Assembly: GCF_013407955.1 (NCBI RefSeq)
Contig: NZ_JACCBU010000001.1
Coordinates: forward strand, 5,394,001-5,458,000
DNA from: Microlunatus parietis
GTDB taxonomy: Bacteria > Actinomycetota > Actinomycetes > Propionibacteriales > Propionibacteriaceae
Direction: 5' to 3'
Length of the DNA: 64,000 bases
This document shows positions 15,266 to 23,801 of this stretch, in pieces (the first letter of the stretch is position 1; each line of letters starts with the position of its first letter). Position numbers and translations under genes: made by a program. The notes under the pieces were generated by a model. It was not told where the DNA came from. It did not search any database and saw only the letters and a list, made by a program, of their open reading frames with translations.

Positions 15266-15754
15266 TCAGAAGCGCCAGCGGGTCATCGTGTCGAGCTTGC
15301 CGCCGTTCCAGGCGATCACGGTCGTCGGCTCGAGCTGCCAGTAAGGGGAGCCCTCCGTGACGCCGTACTTCGCCTGGAACCGGCCGTCCAGTTCGGCCCA
15401 TTCGGCATCGGTGAGGTCGTCGTCCTCGATCACTCGGGCCCGGCCCTCGACCGTCACCACCCGGGTCGGGTGCGGTGGGTACGCGAGGCAGCGCGGGTCG
15501 CGGAACAGGTTGCGCGCCCAGGCCGTCTCCGGCCGGCCGTCGAAGTGCAGCCGGTTGTTCAGCCAGAGTCCCCAGAGCGGCACGCTGTGCGGCCTGCCGT
15601 CGGGGAACGTCGTCGTCAGCCAGTAGTGCTCGGCGGCGGCCATCTCGGTGTCGACGAACGACCAGTCGAGCAGAGACGAGGTGTCCTCGGGCATTCCGTA
15701 CCCGGCGACCTTCCGGGCCGGCGTCGGCGGTGGCACCGGGATCGTGCTGAACAT
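15266..15754 (-). CDS. Pyridoxamine 5'-phosphate oxidase-like (FMN/F420 split-barrel) protein
   Basis: 162 residues. The core YWLTTTFPDGRPHSVPLWGLW followed by LHFDGR and VVTVEGRARVIED is the split beta-barrel of the PPOX superfamily, and YWQLEPTTVIAWNG is a family-typical end. Members bind FMN, F420 or heme. Transcribed alone, convergent with the APH gene across a spacer of about 120 bases. The reaction is unknown. Confidence 0.82.
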   Translation of the reverse strand: MFSTIPVPPPTPARKVAGYGMPEDTSSLLDWSFVDTEMAAAEHYWLTTTFPDGRPHSVPLWGLWLNNRLHFDGRPETAWARNLFRDPRCLAYPPHPTRVVTVEGRARVIEDDDLTDAEWAELDGRFQAKYGVTEGSPYWQLEPTTVIAWNGGKLDTMTRWRF

Positions 15755-15865
15755 GGCGGCAGCCTAAAGGCGGCGACTGACAGTCGCGTCCGTGAACCGC
15801 CGCTACCCGAGCAGGCACAGGCTGCGCAGCGCGTTGGCCGGCTGCGCACCCTCTGACAACCGGTG

Positions 15866-15877
15866 GCAAACGTTTGC
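15866..15877. promoter_or_regulatory. LacI-type operator upstream of the dehydrogenase
   Basis: GCAAACGTTTGC is a perfect 12-bp palindrome with the central CG typical of LacI/GalR-family sites. It is 70 bases before the Gfo/Idh/MocA start and 112 bases from the divergent PPOX gene. No LacI gene is adjacent, so a regulator elsewhere (perhaps the one at 6020) would act. Confidence 0.55.
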
Positions 15878-15946
15878 GGCAACTCGGCCGGTTCGCGCAT
15901 AGTGAACTGGCACGGGAGGCGCCGGCGAGCGAAGGGGAGATGCAGC

Positions 15947-17110
15947 ATGGTGGACGGCAAGGTCCGGTTGGGGATCATCGGTGTCGGTACCCAGGGATCG
16001 ATGTATGCGCAGTTCATCGAGCGGCGCGGCCTGGTGCCCAACATGCGGGTCACCGCGATCGCCGACACCGACCCGGAGAAGGCGAGTGCCGCCGCCGAAT
16101 ACGGAGTCCCGTTCTTCCCGGACTACCGGTCGCTGCTGGACTCGGGCGAGGTCGACGCCGTCGTCACGACGGTGCCGCACTACCTGCATCCGGAGATCGG
16201 CATCGCGGCCCTGGACGCCGGGATCCATGCCCTGGTGGAGAAGCCGGCCGGCGTGTACACCAAGCAGGTGAACGAGCTGAACGCGTTCGCGGCGACCAAG
16301 CCGGAGCTCACCTTCGGCATCATGTTCAACCAGCGCAACAACCCGCTGTACCAGCGGATCAAGGAGATCATCGACTCCGGCGAGCTGGGCACGATCCGCC
16401 GGACGAACTGGATCATCACCACCTGGTGGCGGCCGCAGGGCTACTACGACCAGTCGGAGTGGCGCGCCACCTGGGGCGGCGAGGGCGGCGGCGTCCTGGT
16501 CAACCAGGCGCCGCACCAGCTCGACCTGTGGCAGTGGATCTGCGGCGTGCCGAAGTCGGTCTACGCCAAGGTGGCGTACGGCTTCCGCCGGGACATCACC
16601 GTCGAGGACGAGGTCACCGCGGTGGTGGACTACGGCGACGGGGCGACGGGTACGTTCACCACTGCCACTCATGATCTTGTCGGCACCGACCGGTTCGAGA
16701 TCCTGGCCGACCGCGGCAAGATCGTCGTCGACCGGTCCAAGATCGCGACGGTGACCCGGCTGATCAAGGACGAGCAGGACATCTCGGCCAACCTGAGCAC
16801 GGATGAGGTACGGAACCTCTTCAAGGGACAGCTGAACACCAAGGAGCTGTACACCGAGGAGACCATCGACCTCAGCTCCGCCTGGGGCTCCCAGCACGCC
16901 GGCGTCCTGGAGAACTTCGCCGCGAACATCCTCGACGGAATCCCGTTGCTCGCACCCGGCAGCGACGGCATCAACGGGGTCCGGCTGGCCAACGCGATCC
17001 ACCTCTCCAGCTGGCTCGGCCGCGAGGTCCCGATCGACTTCGACGAGGACCTCTACCTCACCGAGCTGAACCGGCGGATCCGCGAGGAAGGCAAGTTCGC
17101 GGAGCGGTAG
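15947..17110 (+). CDS. Gfo/Idh/MocA-family NAD(P)-dependent dehydrogenase
   Basis: The ATG at 15947, after GAAGGGGAG, gives 387 residues. The N-terminal Rossmann fold has RLGIIGVGTQGS and the family motif EKPAGVYTKQ (EKP, the catalytic lysine region) near 93. The second domain carries GGGVLVNQAPHQLDLW, with the conserved Asp-x-x-x-His-like catalytic pair region. Such enzymes oxidise or epimerise sugars, inositols or glycosides. A LacI-type operator upstream suggests a carbohydrate substrate. It appears monocistronic. Confidence 0.88.
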   Translation: MVDGKVRLGIIGVGTQGSMYAQFIERRGLVPNMRVTAIADTDPEKASAAAEYGVPFFPDYRSLLDSGEVDAVVTTVPHYLHPEIGIAALDAGIHALVEKPAGVYTKQVNELNAFAATKPELTFGIMFNQRNNPLYQRIKEIIDSGELGTIRRTNWIITTWWRPQGYYDQSEWRATWGGEGGGVLVNQAPHQLDLWQWICGVPKSVYAKVAYGFRRDITVEDEVTAVVDYGDGATGTFTTATHDLVGTDRFEILADRGKIVVDRSKIATVTRLIKDEQDISANLSTDEVRNLFKGQLNTKELYTEETIDLSSAWGSQHAGVLENFAANILDGIPLLAPGSDGINGVRLANAIHLSSWLGREVPIDFDEDLYLTELNRRIREEGKFAER

Positions 17111-17130
17111 CCGTCGGATCGGCCATGCTG

Positions 17131-17964
17131 CTAGCCGCTGTAGTCGATGCTTCGGCTCAGTGCTTCCCAGCGGCGGAATTCGGCCCGGTTCTTGTCTTGG
17201 TGAGTACGTAGCGCGTCGGCCGCGTCGTTGCCGAGGGGAAGCCGGAGCGGTGGCCGGCTGGAGGTGAGCGCGGTGAGTACGGCTTGCGCGGCCCGGACGG
17301 GATCGCCGGGTTGGGTGCCGTTGTACTCGGTCTGGGCGGTGCGCACCGGACCGACGATGTCGGCGTAGGCGGGAAGCTCGGCGGAGGACTGCATGGCGGG
17401 GCCGTGCAGTCCGGTCCGGAGCGCTCCGGGTTCGACGATGAGGACGGTGATGCCGAACGGCGCGATCTCGCCGACGAGTGCTTCGGAGAATCCTTCGAGG
17501 GCGAACTTCGTTGCCGAGTAGGCCGACACACCGGGGAAGGACAGCCGGCCGCCGATGCTGCTGATCTGGACGATGGCGCCCGCTCGATTGGCGCGGAGGT
17601 GGGGCAACACCGCCCGGGTCAGTGCCGCCGGGCCGAAGAAGTGAAGCTCCATCAGGTCACGGAGTTCGCGATCGGTGGTCTCCTCGACCGCCCCGACGAG
17701 CGCACGTCCGGCATTGTTGACCAGGACATCGATCCGGCCGAAAGCGTGCAGAACCTCAGTGACGATCTTGTCGATCTGATCAGCGTCGGTGACGTCAAAC
17801 GTGGGCGTGAGGAGCCGACCAGGGTGCCGGGCAGCCAGATCTTCAAGTTTTCCGGGATTGCGCGCCGTCGCGGCCACAAGATCACCAGAACCGAGTGCGG
17901 CCTCGGTGATCGCCAGCCCGAGTCCCGAGGAGGCACCGGTGATCAGCCACACCCGTTCGGTCAC
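17131..17964 (-). CDS. Short-chain dehydrogenase/reductase
   Basis: 277 residues with a classical SDR pattern: LITGASSGLGLAI at 7-19, LVNNAGRA near 84, the catalytic serine in QISSIGG and YSATKFALEGF (YxxxK) near 150. The C-terminal part (EPGALRTGLHG) matches oxidoreductases of the DltE/YciK-like group acting on unknown carbonyls. Its start overlaps the stop of the SnoaL gene by ATGA, so it is the last gene of an araC-snoaL-sdr unit. Confidence 0.9.
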   Translation of the reverse strand: MTERVWLITGASSGLGLAITEAALGSGDLVAATARNPGKLEDLAARHPGRLLTPTFDVTDADQIDKIVTEVLHAFGRIDVLVNNAGRALVGAVEETTDRELRDLMELHFFGPAALTRAVLPHLRANRAGAIVQISSIGGRLSFPGVSAYSATKFALEGFSEALVGEIAPFGITVLIVEPGALRTGLHGPAMQSSAELPAYADIVGPVRTAQTEYNGTQPGDPVRAAQAVLTALTSSRPPLRLPLGNDAADALRTHQDKNRAEFRRWEALSRSIDYSG

Positions 17965-18875
17965 CGGCCCGCTCCGGGCAGGGCGTCGATGACCTCGGCG
18001 AACCGGCGCGGGTCGAAGTAGTCGTGGTAGGCGCTGATCAGGCCGTCCTGGAACCGGAACACGGCCAGGTTGTCGTTGGTGTAGCGCTCACCGTTGATCA
18101 AGGTCGCCGCGACGGTGTATTCGACGCAGATCGCGTCGCTGTCGACGGCGGGATGGACACCGGTCAATTCCGTGTCGAAGGTCTGATAGACCTCGAACAG
18201 TTCACGAAACGATCTCAGGATCTCTGTCTTGCCGTCGATGACGGAGGGAAAGCCGTCCGGCGGGTAGGGCACGATGATCTTTCCTTGCTCGTGCCACAGC
18301 TCCGCCCAGGCGTCGATTTCTTTCGTGTGCAGGAGATGGAAGAAGCGGCGCGCAGTGTCGATCTTGGCGGCGAAGACGCCCAAGAAGGCCGCGGTGTCGA
18401 AGTATTCGACGAACTCCACGATGCGGTTGCGACGGAACCGGAAGATCGCGACCCCGCGATTACGGTAACGGCCGCCCGCCAGCAGTTCGATGTCGAGGCT
18501 CCAGGTGGCCATCACCTGGTTCGGGTCGCGCAGCGGCTCGACCTCCCAGGTGAACTGGGTCTTGCCGAACAGCGCGAAGAACCCGCGCAGGCCCGACACG
18601 ATGGCCTCCCGCCCCACCAACGCGCCGGGCTTGCCGGCCGGGTCGACCGGCACTCGATAGACCGCGTCCTCGGTCCATAGCTCTGCGAACGCGTCGATGT
18701 CCTTGGCCTGCAACGCCCGGTAGAAGGCGTGAACGATGCGGGTACGGTCTTGGCGGCCGGTCGCAACGGCATCGGTCGGTCGCGCCAGGCCGGCCGCTCC
18801 GGCGATGGTTGCTCCACCGACCATCCCGAGCGCCGCTCGCCGTGGCAGCCCGCCCGGCTTCTTGTGTTCAGTCAT
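17961..18875 (-). CDS. Tat-exported protein with two tandem SnoaL/NTF2-like domains
   Basis: 304 residues. The N-terminus LPRRAALGMVGGATIAGAAG is a twin-arginine-like signal, although the pair is not followed by the strict xFLK pattern. Two similar domains follow: DRTRIVHAFYRALQAKDIDA / AELWTEDAVYRVP at about 42-75, and DTARRFFHLLHTKEIDA / AELWHEQGKIIVP at about 172-205, an internal duplication. SnoaL folds act as isomerases, cyclases or binding proteins. Fusion of two in one exported chain is unusual. It lies between the AraC regulator and the SDR in one operon. Confidence 0.8.
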   Translation of the reverse strand: MTEHKKPGGLPRRAALGMVGGATIAGAAGLARPTDAVATGRQDRTRIVHAFYRALQAKDIDAFAELWTEDAVYRVPVDPAGKPGALVGREAIVSGLRGFFALFGKTQFTWEVEPLRDPNQVMATWSLDIELLAGGRYRNRGVAIFRFRRNRIVEFVEYFDTAAFLGVFAAKIDTARRFFHLLHTKEIDAWAELWHEQGKIIVPYPPDGFPSVIDGKTEILRSFRELFEVYQTFDTELTGVHPAVDSDAICVEYTVAATLINGERYTNDNLAVFRFQDGLISAYHDYFDPRRFAEVIDALPGAGR

Positions 18876-18896
18876 GCCGATGACAGTAGGTAGCGG

Positions 18897-19760
18897 TCAA
18901 CGGCGAGGAATGTACGTTCTTGCTGCTCGTCCGACCCGGCGGGCGTAGCCGCCCGGGGTGGCACCGACATAGCGGCGGAAATGCCGGCTGAAGTGGCTCA
19001 GGTCGAAGAACCCCGCTTCGTGACCGGCAGCGCTGGCCGAGCGGCCGGCGAGCAGCAGCCGCTTGGCATGTTCGATCCGAAGCTGGATCTGATACGCATG
19101 AGGAGGAACCCCGAAGGCCGCCGTGAACTGCCGGGCCAGGTGAAAGGCGCTCAGCTGACTGATCTCGGCCAATTCGGCGAGAGAGATGTTGGCCTCGGGA
19201 TGGTCGTGCAGGTAATCCCTGGCCCGCCGGACCGCCGGCAACGCCCTGGGTGTCGGCGCTGCCCGGATGCCGGCGTGGCGCTGCACCAGATCGGTGAACA
19301 AGGCCAACAGGTGGACGTCGCGATCCAACGCCGACACCGCGCCGCCGAGCGCGCGGTGCAGGCGTACGAACCGATGGACCAACTGCGCATCCTCGATGAT
19401 CAGGTCGCGGAAGGTCGGAAGACCTGTTCGACGCCCGGCGAGTTCCGCCGAAGCCGAATTGATCGTCTCCGGACTGACGTACAACGTCAGATGCCGACAA
19501 TCGCTCTCCCGGTCAGCCGGATCACGAGGTCGATGCGCCACGCCGGGCATGATCACCGCCAACTGGCCGGCCGGCACCGCCTGGAACGATCCTCGATGGA
19601 CGACACCACCGGCCAGATCCAGACTCACATTGAACTGATACTCCGCATGGGAATGTGCCGGCAACACCACCGCGGGACCCGCCGGATACCGATACCACTC
19701 CAGCAGAATGTCCTCGCGCAGCAGCCCACTGACCTCTGCCCGATCATCGCTGGCCCCCAT
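18897..19760 (-). CDS. AraC-family transcriptional regulator
   Basis: 287 residues from the ATG at 19760. An N-terminal cupin-like sensor (LPAHSHAEYQFNVSLD, VPAGQLAVIMPGVAHRP) is followed by two helix-turn-helix units: ISLAELAEISQLSAFHLARQF and SASAAGHEAGFFDLSHFSRHF. It heads the minus-strand unit that continues with the SnoaL-repeat and SDR genes after 21 bases, and it probably activates or autoregulates that unit. An aromatic or other small-molecule inducer is likely by family habit, but nothing in the sequence fixes it. Confidence 0.9.
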   Translation of the reverse strand: MGASDDRAEVSGLLREDILLEWYRYPAGPAVVLPAHSHAEYQFNVSLDLAGGVVHRGSFQAVPAGQLAVIMPGVAHRPRDPADRESDCRHLTLYVSPETINSASAELAGRRTGLPTFRDLIIEDAQLVHRFVRLHRALGGAVSALDRDVHLLALFTDLVQRHAGIRAAPTPRALPAVRRARDYLHDHPEANISLAELAEISQLSAFHLARQFTAAFGVPPHAYQIQLRIEHAKRLLLAGRSASAAGHEAGFFDLSHFSRHFRRYVGATPGGYARRVGRAARTYIPRR

Positions 19761-19834
19761 TCGACGAAGAGTAGAGGGCCGCACCAACGTGGCCGGCAGG
19801 TACGTTGACGGGACGCAGAGCCGGGCCGTCCGGG

Positions 19835-20490
19835 TCAGCGGTGCAGGACCCGGCGGGCCAGCACGTTGCCGAGCAGTTGAGCGCCCTGGACGATCGCGAT
19901 GATGATCACCACGGTAACCAGCGTGACGGCCCAGTTGAACTGCTGATAGCCGTACGTGATCGCGAAGTCGCCGAGCCCACCACCGCCGATGTAGCCGGCC
20001 ATCGCCGACATGTCGACGATCCCGATGAACATGAACGTATAGCCGAGGATCAGCGGGGCCAGGGCCTCCGGGATCACCACCGTGAACAGGATCCGGAGCC
20101 GGCCGGCGCCCATCGACCGGGCCGCCTCGACGACGCCCGGATCGACGGCGACCAGGTTCTGTTCGACGATCCGGCCGATCGCGACCGCGACCATGATCGA
20201 CATCGGGAAGATCGCCGCCGAGACGCCGATCGTGGCGCCCACGGCAAGCAGGGTGAGCGGGCGGATCGCGGTGATGAAGATGATGAACGGGATCGGCCGG
20301 ACGATGTTGACGATCACGTTGAGGATCGTGAAGACGATCTTGTTCTTGGCCAGGTTGCCGGGCCGGGTCGCGTACAGGGCGGTGCCGATCGCCAGGCCGC
20401 GACACCACCGGCGAGCAGAGTGATCAGCACCATGATCACGGTCTGCCGGAACGCGGTGCCGAGCAACGGCAGCAAGGTGTCCAAGGTCAT
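19835..20490 (-). pseudogene. metI: metI-like methionine ABC transporter permease, frameshifted
   Basis: The start MTLDTLLPLLGTAFRQT (ATG at 20490, GGAG seven bases before) and the body from NLAKNKIVFTILNVIVNIVR to the C-terminus are typical MetI, with the permease loop GVVEAARSMGA and five hydrophobic segments. The two parts lie in different frames: near 20398 the sequence reads GCGGCCTGGCGATC where one or two bases are missing. As read, it cannot give a full permease. No metN ATPase gene is nearby, so the transporter would be incomplete even if the frame were intact. Confidence 0.8.
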
Positions 20491-21040
20491 CGGAGGTCTC
20501 CGCTCGACTCGGCCGGCCACCGCGTCGACCGGGATCACCTCGATCCGGCCCGACTCGATGCCGGCCGGGGTGGACAGGGAGTTTCCGCCGCCGGCCAGCG
20601 TGATCAACTTCGCGGACTGCAGCACCAGCAGCGCCCGGGCCTGGTTCGTCGGGTCGTTCGGGATCGCGACCTTGGCGCCCTCCGGCAACTGGTCGGTGCC
20701 GGTGTGCTTGGTGGAGTAGAGCGGCAGCGGATAGACGGCGGTGGCGCCGATCGGCACCAGCGTCTGGTTGGACTGCACGTTGAAAGTTGGCCAGGTACTG
20801 CAGGTGCTGGAACACGTTCAGGTCGAGTTGCTTCTGCGCCAGCGCCGGATTGGGCTGGTTGTAGTCGGAGAAGTTGATCAACTCGATCTTGATCCCGGCC
20901 TGCTCCGCCTTGGTCCGATAGACCTGCCAATACGGCTCCGCGGCGTCGGCGACGCCGATCTTGACCGGTCGGTCGGTGCCGTTGCCCTGGGCCGGGCCGG
21001 CCGAGCAGCCGGCCGCGATGAACGCGACGGCGAGGATCAA
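20491..21040 (-). pseudogene. metQ: metQ-like methionine-binding lipoprotein, frameshifted and 3'-truncated
   Basis: A lipobox (AVAFIAAGC) is followed by RPVKIGVADAAEPYW and LINFSDYNQPNPALAQKQLD, a NlpA/MetQ signature. Near 20782 an extra T (AACTTTCAACG) shifts the frame; the other frame resumes with VQSNQTLVPIGATAVYPLPL and VAIPNDPTNQARALLVLQSA. After about 180 residues, at VIPVDA, the MetQ sequence stops and runs directly into the metI start, so its C-terminal third is deleted. Only a TTG at 21040 is available as start. This is a decayed gene. Confidence 0.8.
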
Positions 21041-21062
21041 CGCTCCGAGCAGCCCCGAATTT

Positions 21063-21079
21063 CCTACCTTTCAGGTAGG
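21063..21079. promoter_or_regulatory. Inverted repeat in the metQ / ABC operon divergent spacer
   Basis: CCTACC and GGTAGG flank five bases (TTTCA). The repeat is 104 bases before the binding-protein start and 23 bases before the metQ start. It could be a regulator site for either direction or a remnant of a met operator. Evidence is only the symmetry and position. Confidence 0.35.
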
Positions 21080-21182
21080 GCGTGTCTCACGTTGCGAGAG
21101 CGGTCCGACCCGTGCGTCGCACGCGCCTAGGGTTTTCCCGGGAACAAGGAGATCCGGAGCAGCAGCGAGAGGTTCAGGTCAC

Positions 21183-22838
21183 ATGTCGGTTTCGAGGCGC
21201 GATCTTCTGATTGCGGGCACGTTGGCATCGGCGACGGGACTCCTGGCGGCGTGCGGGCCCGGCCAGCAGTCCGGCGGCGGCAGCGTCAGTGGCGAACCCC
21301 GGACGGGTGGCGAGCTGACGTACCTGGAGCCGCAGACCTGGACCACGCTCTACCCGCCGGCCGCGGGCTTCTATCCCAACGGCGGAGTGATCAACAACCT
21401 GACTGACCGGCTGCTCTACCAGAATCCGGAGACGCTGGACCTGGAACCGTGGATCGCCACCGAACTGCCCAAGATCAACAAGGACGCGACGCAGTACACG
21501 TTCACGCTGCGGACCGGCGTCACCTACTCGGACGGGACGCCGCTGGACGCGGCAAACGTGGTCAAGAATTTCGACCTGTACGGGAAGGGTGACAGCGGAC
21601 GGGCGCTCACCGTCTCCGAGGCGATCAACAACTACGACCATGGCGAGGTGGTCGACGAGCACACGGTCCGGTTCCACTTCAGCGCCCCGGCACCGGGCTT
21701 CGCGCAGGCCGTCTCGACGATCAACTCCGGGCTGTTGTCCAACGCGACGCTGGACAAGACCAGCGAGGGGTTCGGGCCGGGAAACGCGAAGTCGATCATC
21801 GGCAGCGGCCCGTTCGTGATCGAGGACGAGCAGGTCGGCACCCAGCTCAGCTTCAAGGTTCGGGAGGACTACGACTGGGCGCCGCCGTCGCTGAGCCATC
21901 AGGGCCGGGCCCGGTTGGACAAGATCATCTACGTCGTGGCCGGTGAGGACAGCGTCCGGGTCGGCACGGTCGTGTCCGGGCAGGCTCACCTGGCCCGGCA
22001 GATCGAGGCGCCCGATGAGGCGCAGTTCGCCGGTCAGGGGCTGGCCCTGCACGCTGCGGCCACCAACGGCGTGAACAACGGGCTCAGCTTCCGCTTCCGT
22101 ACCCCTGCGCTGTCGGACCTCCGGGTCCGGCAGGCGATCATCGCCGGCATCGACCGGCAGGCGATCGTGGACACCCTGTTCACCAAGAGCTATCCGCTGG
22201 CGACCGGTGCGCTGGCCAAGACCGCGCTCGGCTACGTGGACACCTCGGAGCATTACGTGCACGATCCGGCCCGCGCGGCCGCGTTGCTCGACGAGGCCGG
22301 CTGGACCGTCGGGACGGACAAGATCAGGACCAAGGACGGCGAGCGGCTCAGCCTCACCTTCAACGAGGCGTTGCCGCAGCCGCGGTCCAAGGAGGTCGTC
22401 ACCCTGATCCAGGCCCAGCTTGTCGAGCTCGGCATCGAGGTCAAGCTGTTCCCCGGTGATCAGGCGGCTCAGGACACCGCGCGGCTCGACCCGAAGCAGA
22501 TCCAGGTCTATCACTCGATGGTGGGCCGGGCGGATTTCGACGTGATCAAGTCGCAGTACTTCTCCAAGAACCGCAACACCCTGCTGAATCTCGACACGAA
22601 GGACGGCAGCATCGGCGACGCGGAACTGGAGAATCTGCTCAGTGCGGTCGCGTCGGAGCCGACGGTGCAGCAGCGCGAAGCCGCGTCCAAGGCCGCGCAG
22701 CAGTTGCTCGCCGAGCAGGCCTACATCCTGCCGATCTTCGAGGAGCCGCAGGTCTTCGGGCTGCGCGCCGACGTGCAGGGCTTCGGTACGGAATCGGTCG
22801 GTCGGCCCAGCTTCTACGGCACCTGGCTCGCCGGCTGA
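21183..22838 (+). CDS. Peptide-type ABC transporter substrate-binding lipoprotein
   Basis: 551 residues from the ATG at 21183. The N-terminus SRRDLLIAGTLASATGLLAACG combines a twin-arginine-like start with a lipobox cysteine, so the protein is a membrane-anchored lipoprotein. The SBP_bac_5 fold is shown by YTFTLRTGVTYSDGTPLDAANVVKNF and LRVRQAIIAGIDRQAIVDTLF. From recalled family descriptions, this class (KPN_01854-like binding proteins) occurs with luciferase-like monooxygenases and Avi_7169/Avi_7170-type proteins, which is exactly the downstream content. It is the first gene of an eight-gene operon. Substrate unknown. Confidence 0.88.
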   Translation: MSVSRRDLLIAGTLASATGLLAACGPGQQSGGGSVSGEPRTGGELTYLEPQTWTTLYPPAAGFYPNGGVINNLTDRLLYQNPETLDLEPWIATELPKINKDATQYTFTLRTGVTYSDGTPLDAANVVKNFDLYGKGDSGRALTVSEAINNYDHGEVVDEHTVRFHFSAPAPGFAQAVSTINSGLLSNATLDKTSEGFGPGNAKSIIGSGPFVIEDEQVGTQLSFKVREDYDWAPPSLSHQGRARLDKIIYVVAGEDSVRVGTVVSGQAHLARQIEAPDEAQFAGQGLALHAAATNGVNNGLSFRFRTPALSDLRVRQAIIAGIDRQAIVDTLFTKSYPLATGALAKTALGYVDTSEHYVHDPARAAALLDEAGWTVGTDKIRTKDGERLSLTFNEALPQPRSKEVVTLIQAQLVELGIEVKLFPGDQAAQDTARLDPKQIQVYHSMVGRADFDVIKSQYFSKNRNTLLNLDTKDGSIGDAELENLLSAVASEPTVQQREAASKAAQQLLAEQAYILPIFEEPQVFGLRADVQGFGTESVGRPSFYGTWLAG

Positions 22839-22856
22839 CCTGATGATGCTGAGCCG

Positions 22857-23801
22857 ATGATGGTGGGGACCTACATCCTGCGCCGGGCCGGTCAGGCGGT
22901 GATCGTTCTGGTGCTCGCCTACACCGCGGCCTACCTGCTGCTGGCGGCGCTGCCGGGCGACGCGGTGCTGGCCCGGTACGGCAGCCCCGAGCTCGGCCTG
23001 TCGCCGGAGCAGCTGCAGGAGATCCGCGAGGCCTACGGTGCCGACCGGCCGCTGATCGTGCGCTACGTCGAGTCGAGCCTTTCCTTCCTGCGCGGCGATT
23101 TCGGCTTCTCGGTGCAGAGCGGCGCCGCGGTGTCGACCTTGATCACGACGGCCCTGCCGCCGACCCTCGTGCTCGCCTCGATCGGCCTGCTGGTGGCGGT
23201 ACTGCTGGCCGTGATCATCGCGGTCGCGGCGACCTACGGGCCGGCGGAGTGGCTGCGCCGGCTGCTGGCCAACCTGCCGCCGCTGTTCGTGTCGCTGCCG
23301 GTGTTCTGGGTCGGCATCATCCTGATCCAGATCTTCTCGTTCCGGCTCGGCCTGGTGCCGTTGATCGGTGCCGATCCGGCCGAGGCGTTGATCTTGCCGG
23401 TGGCCACGCTCGCCGTACCGATCGCGGCACCGCTGGCCCAGGTGCTGATCCGCAGCATCGAGGAGGTCCGCGAACTCCCGTTCGTCTCGGTGGCCCGGGC
23501 CCGCGGTGCCAGCAACACCTGGCTGCTCTGGCGGACCGTGGCCCGCAACGCGCTGCTGCCGACCCTGACGATGGCCGGGCTGCTGTTCGGCGAACTGGTC
23601 GGCGGCGCGGTCGTCACCGAGGCGGTGTTCGGCCGGGCGGGGCTCGGTCAGCTCACCGCGCAGGCGGTCGCCAACCGGGACACTCCGGTGCTGCTGGCGA
23701 TCGTGGTGCTGTCCACGGCGGCGTTCGTGGTGATCAATCTCGTGGTCGACCTGCTCTATCCGGTGCTCGACCCCCGGCTGCGGAAGCGAGGCGGCCGATG
23801 A
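22857..23801 (+). CDS. ABC transporter permease, DppB type
   Basis: 314 residues with six membrane segments. The loop FVSVARARGASNTWLLWRTVARNALLPTL contains the EAA-type contact for the ATPase. The start ATG at 22857 overlaps the stop of a five-codon frame (22843-22860, ATGATGCTGAGCCGATGA), which may keep ribosomes moving from the binding-protein gene 18 bases upstream. It pairs with the next permease, which it overlaps by ATGA. Confidence 0.9.
   Translation: MMVGTYILRRAGQAVIVLVLAYTAAYLLLAALPGDAVLARYGSPELGLSPEQLQEIREAYGADRPLIVRYVESSLSFLRGDFGFSVQSGAAVSTLITTALPPTLVLASIGLLVAVLLAVIIAVAATYGPAEWLRRLLANLPPLFVSLPVFWVGIILIQIFSFRLGLVPLIGADPAEALILPVATLAVPIAAPLAQVLIRSIEEVRELPFVSVARARGASNTWLLWRTVARNALLPTLTMAGLLFGELVGGAVVTEAVFGRAGLGQLTAQAVANRDTPVLLAIVVLSTAAFVVINLVVDLLYPVLDPRLRKRGGR

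Noticed and set aside
21084..21130. A SAM or other sulfur riboswitch before the ABC operon
   Set aside because: The leader is only about 140 bases and shows no set of stems that matches a known riboswitch; symmetry there is limited to short repeats.
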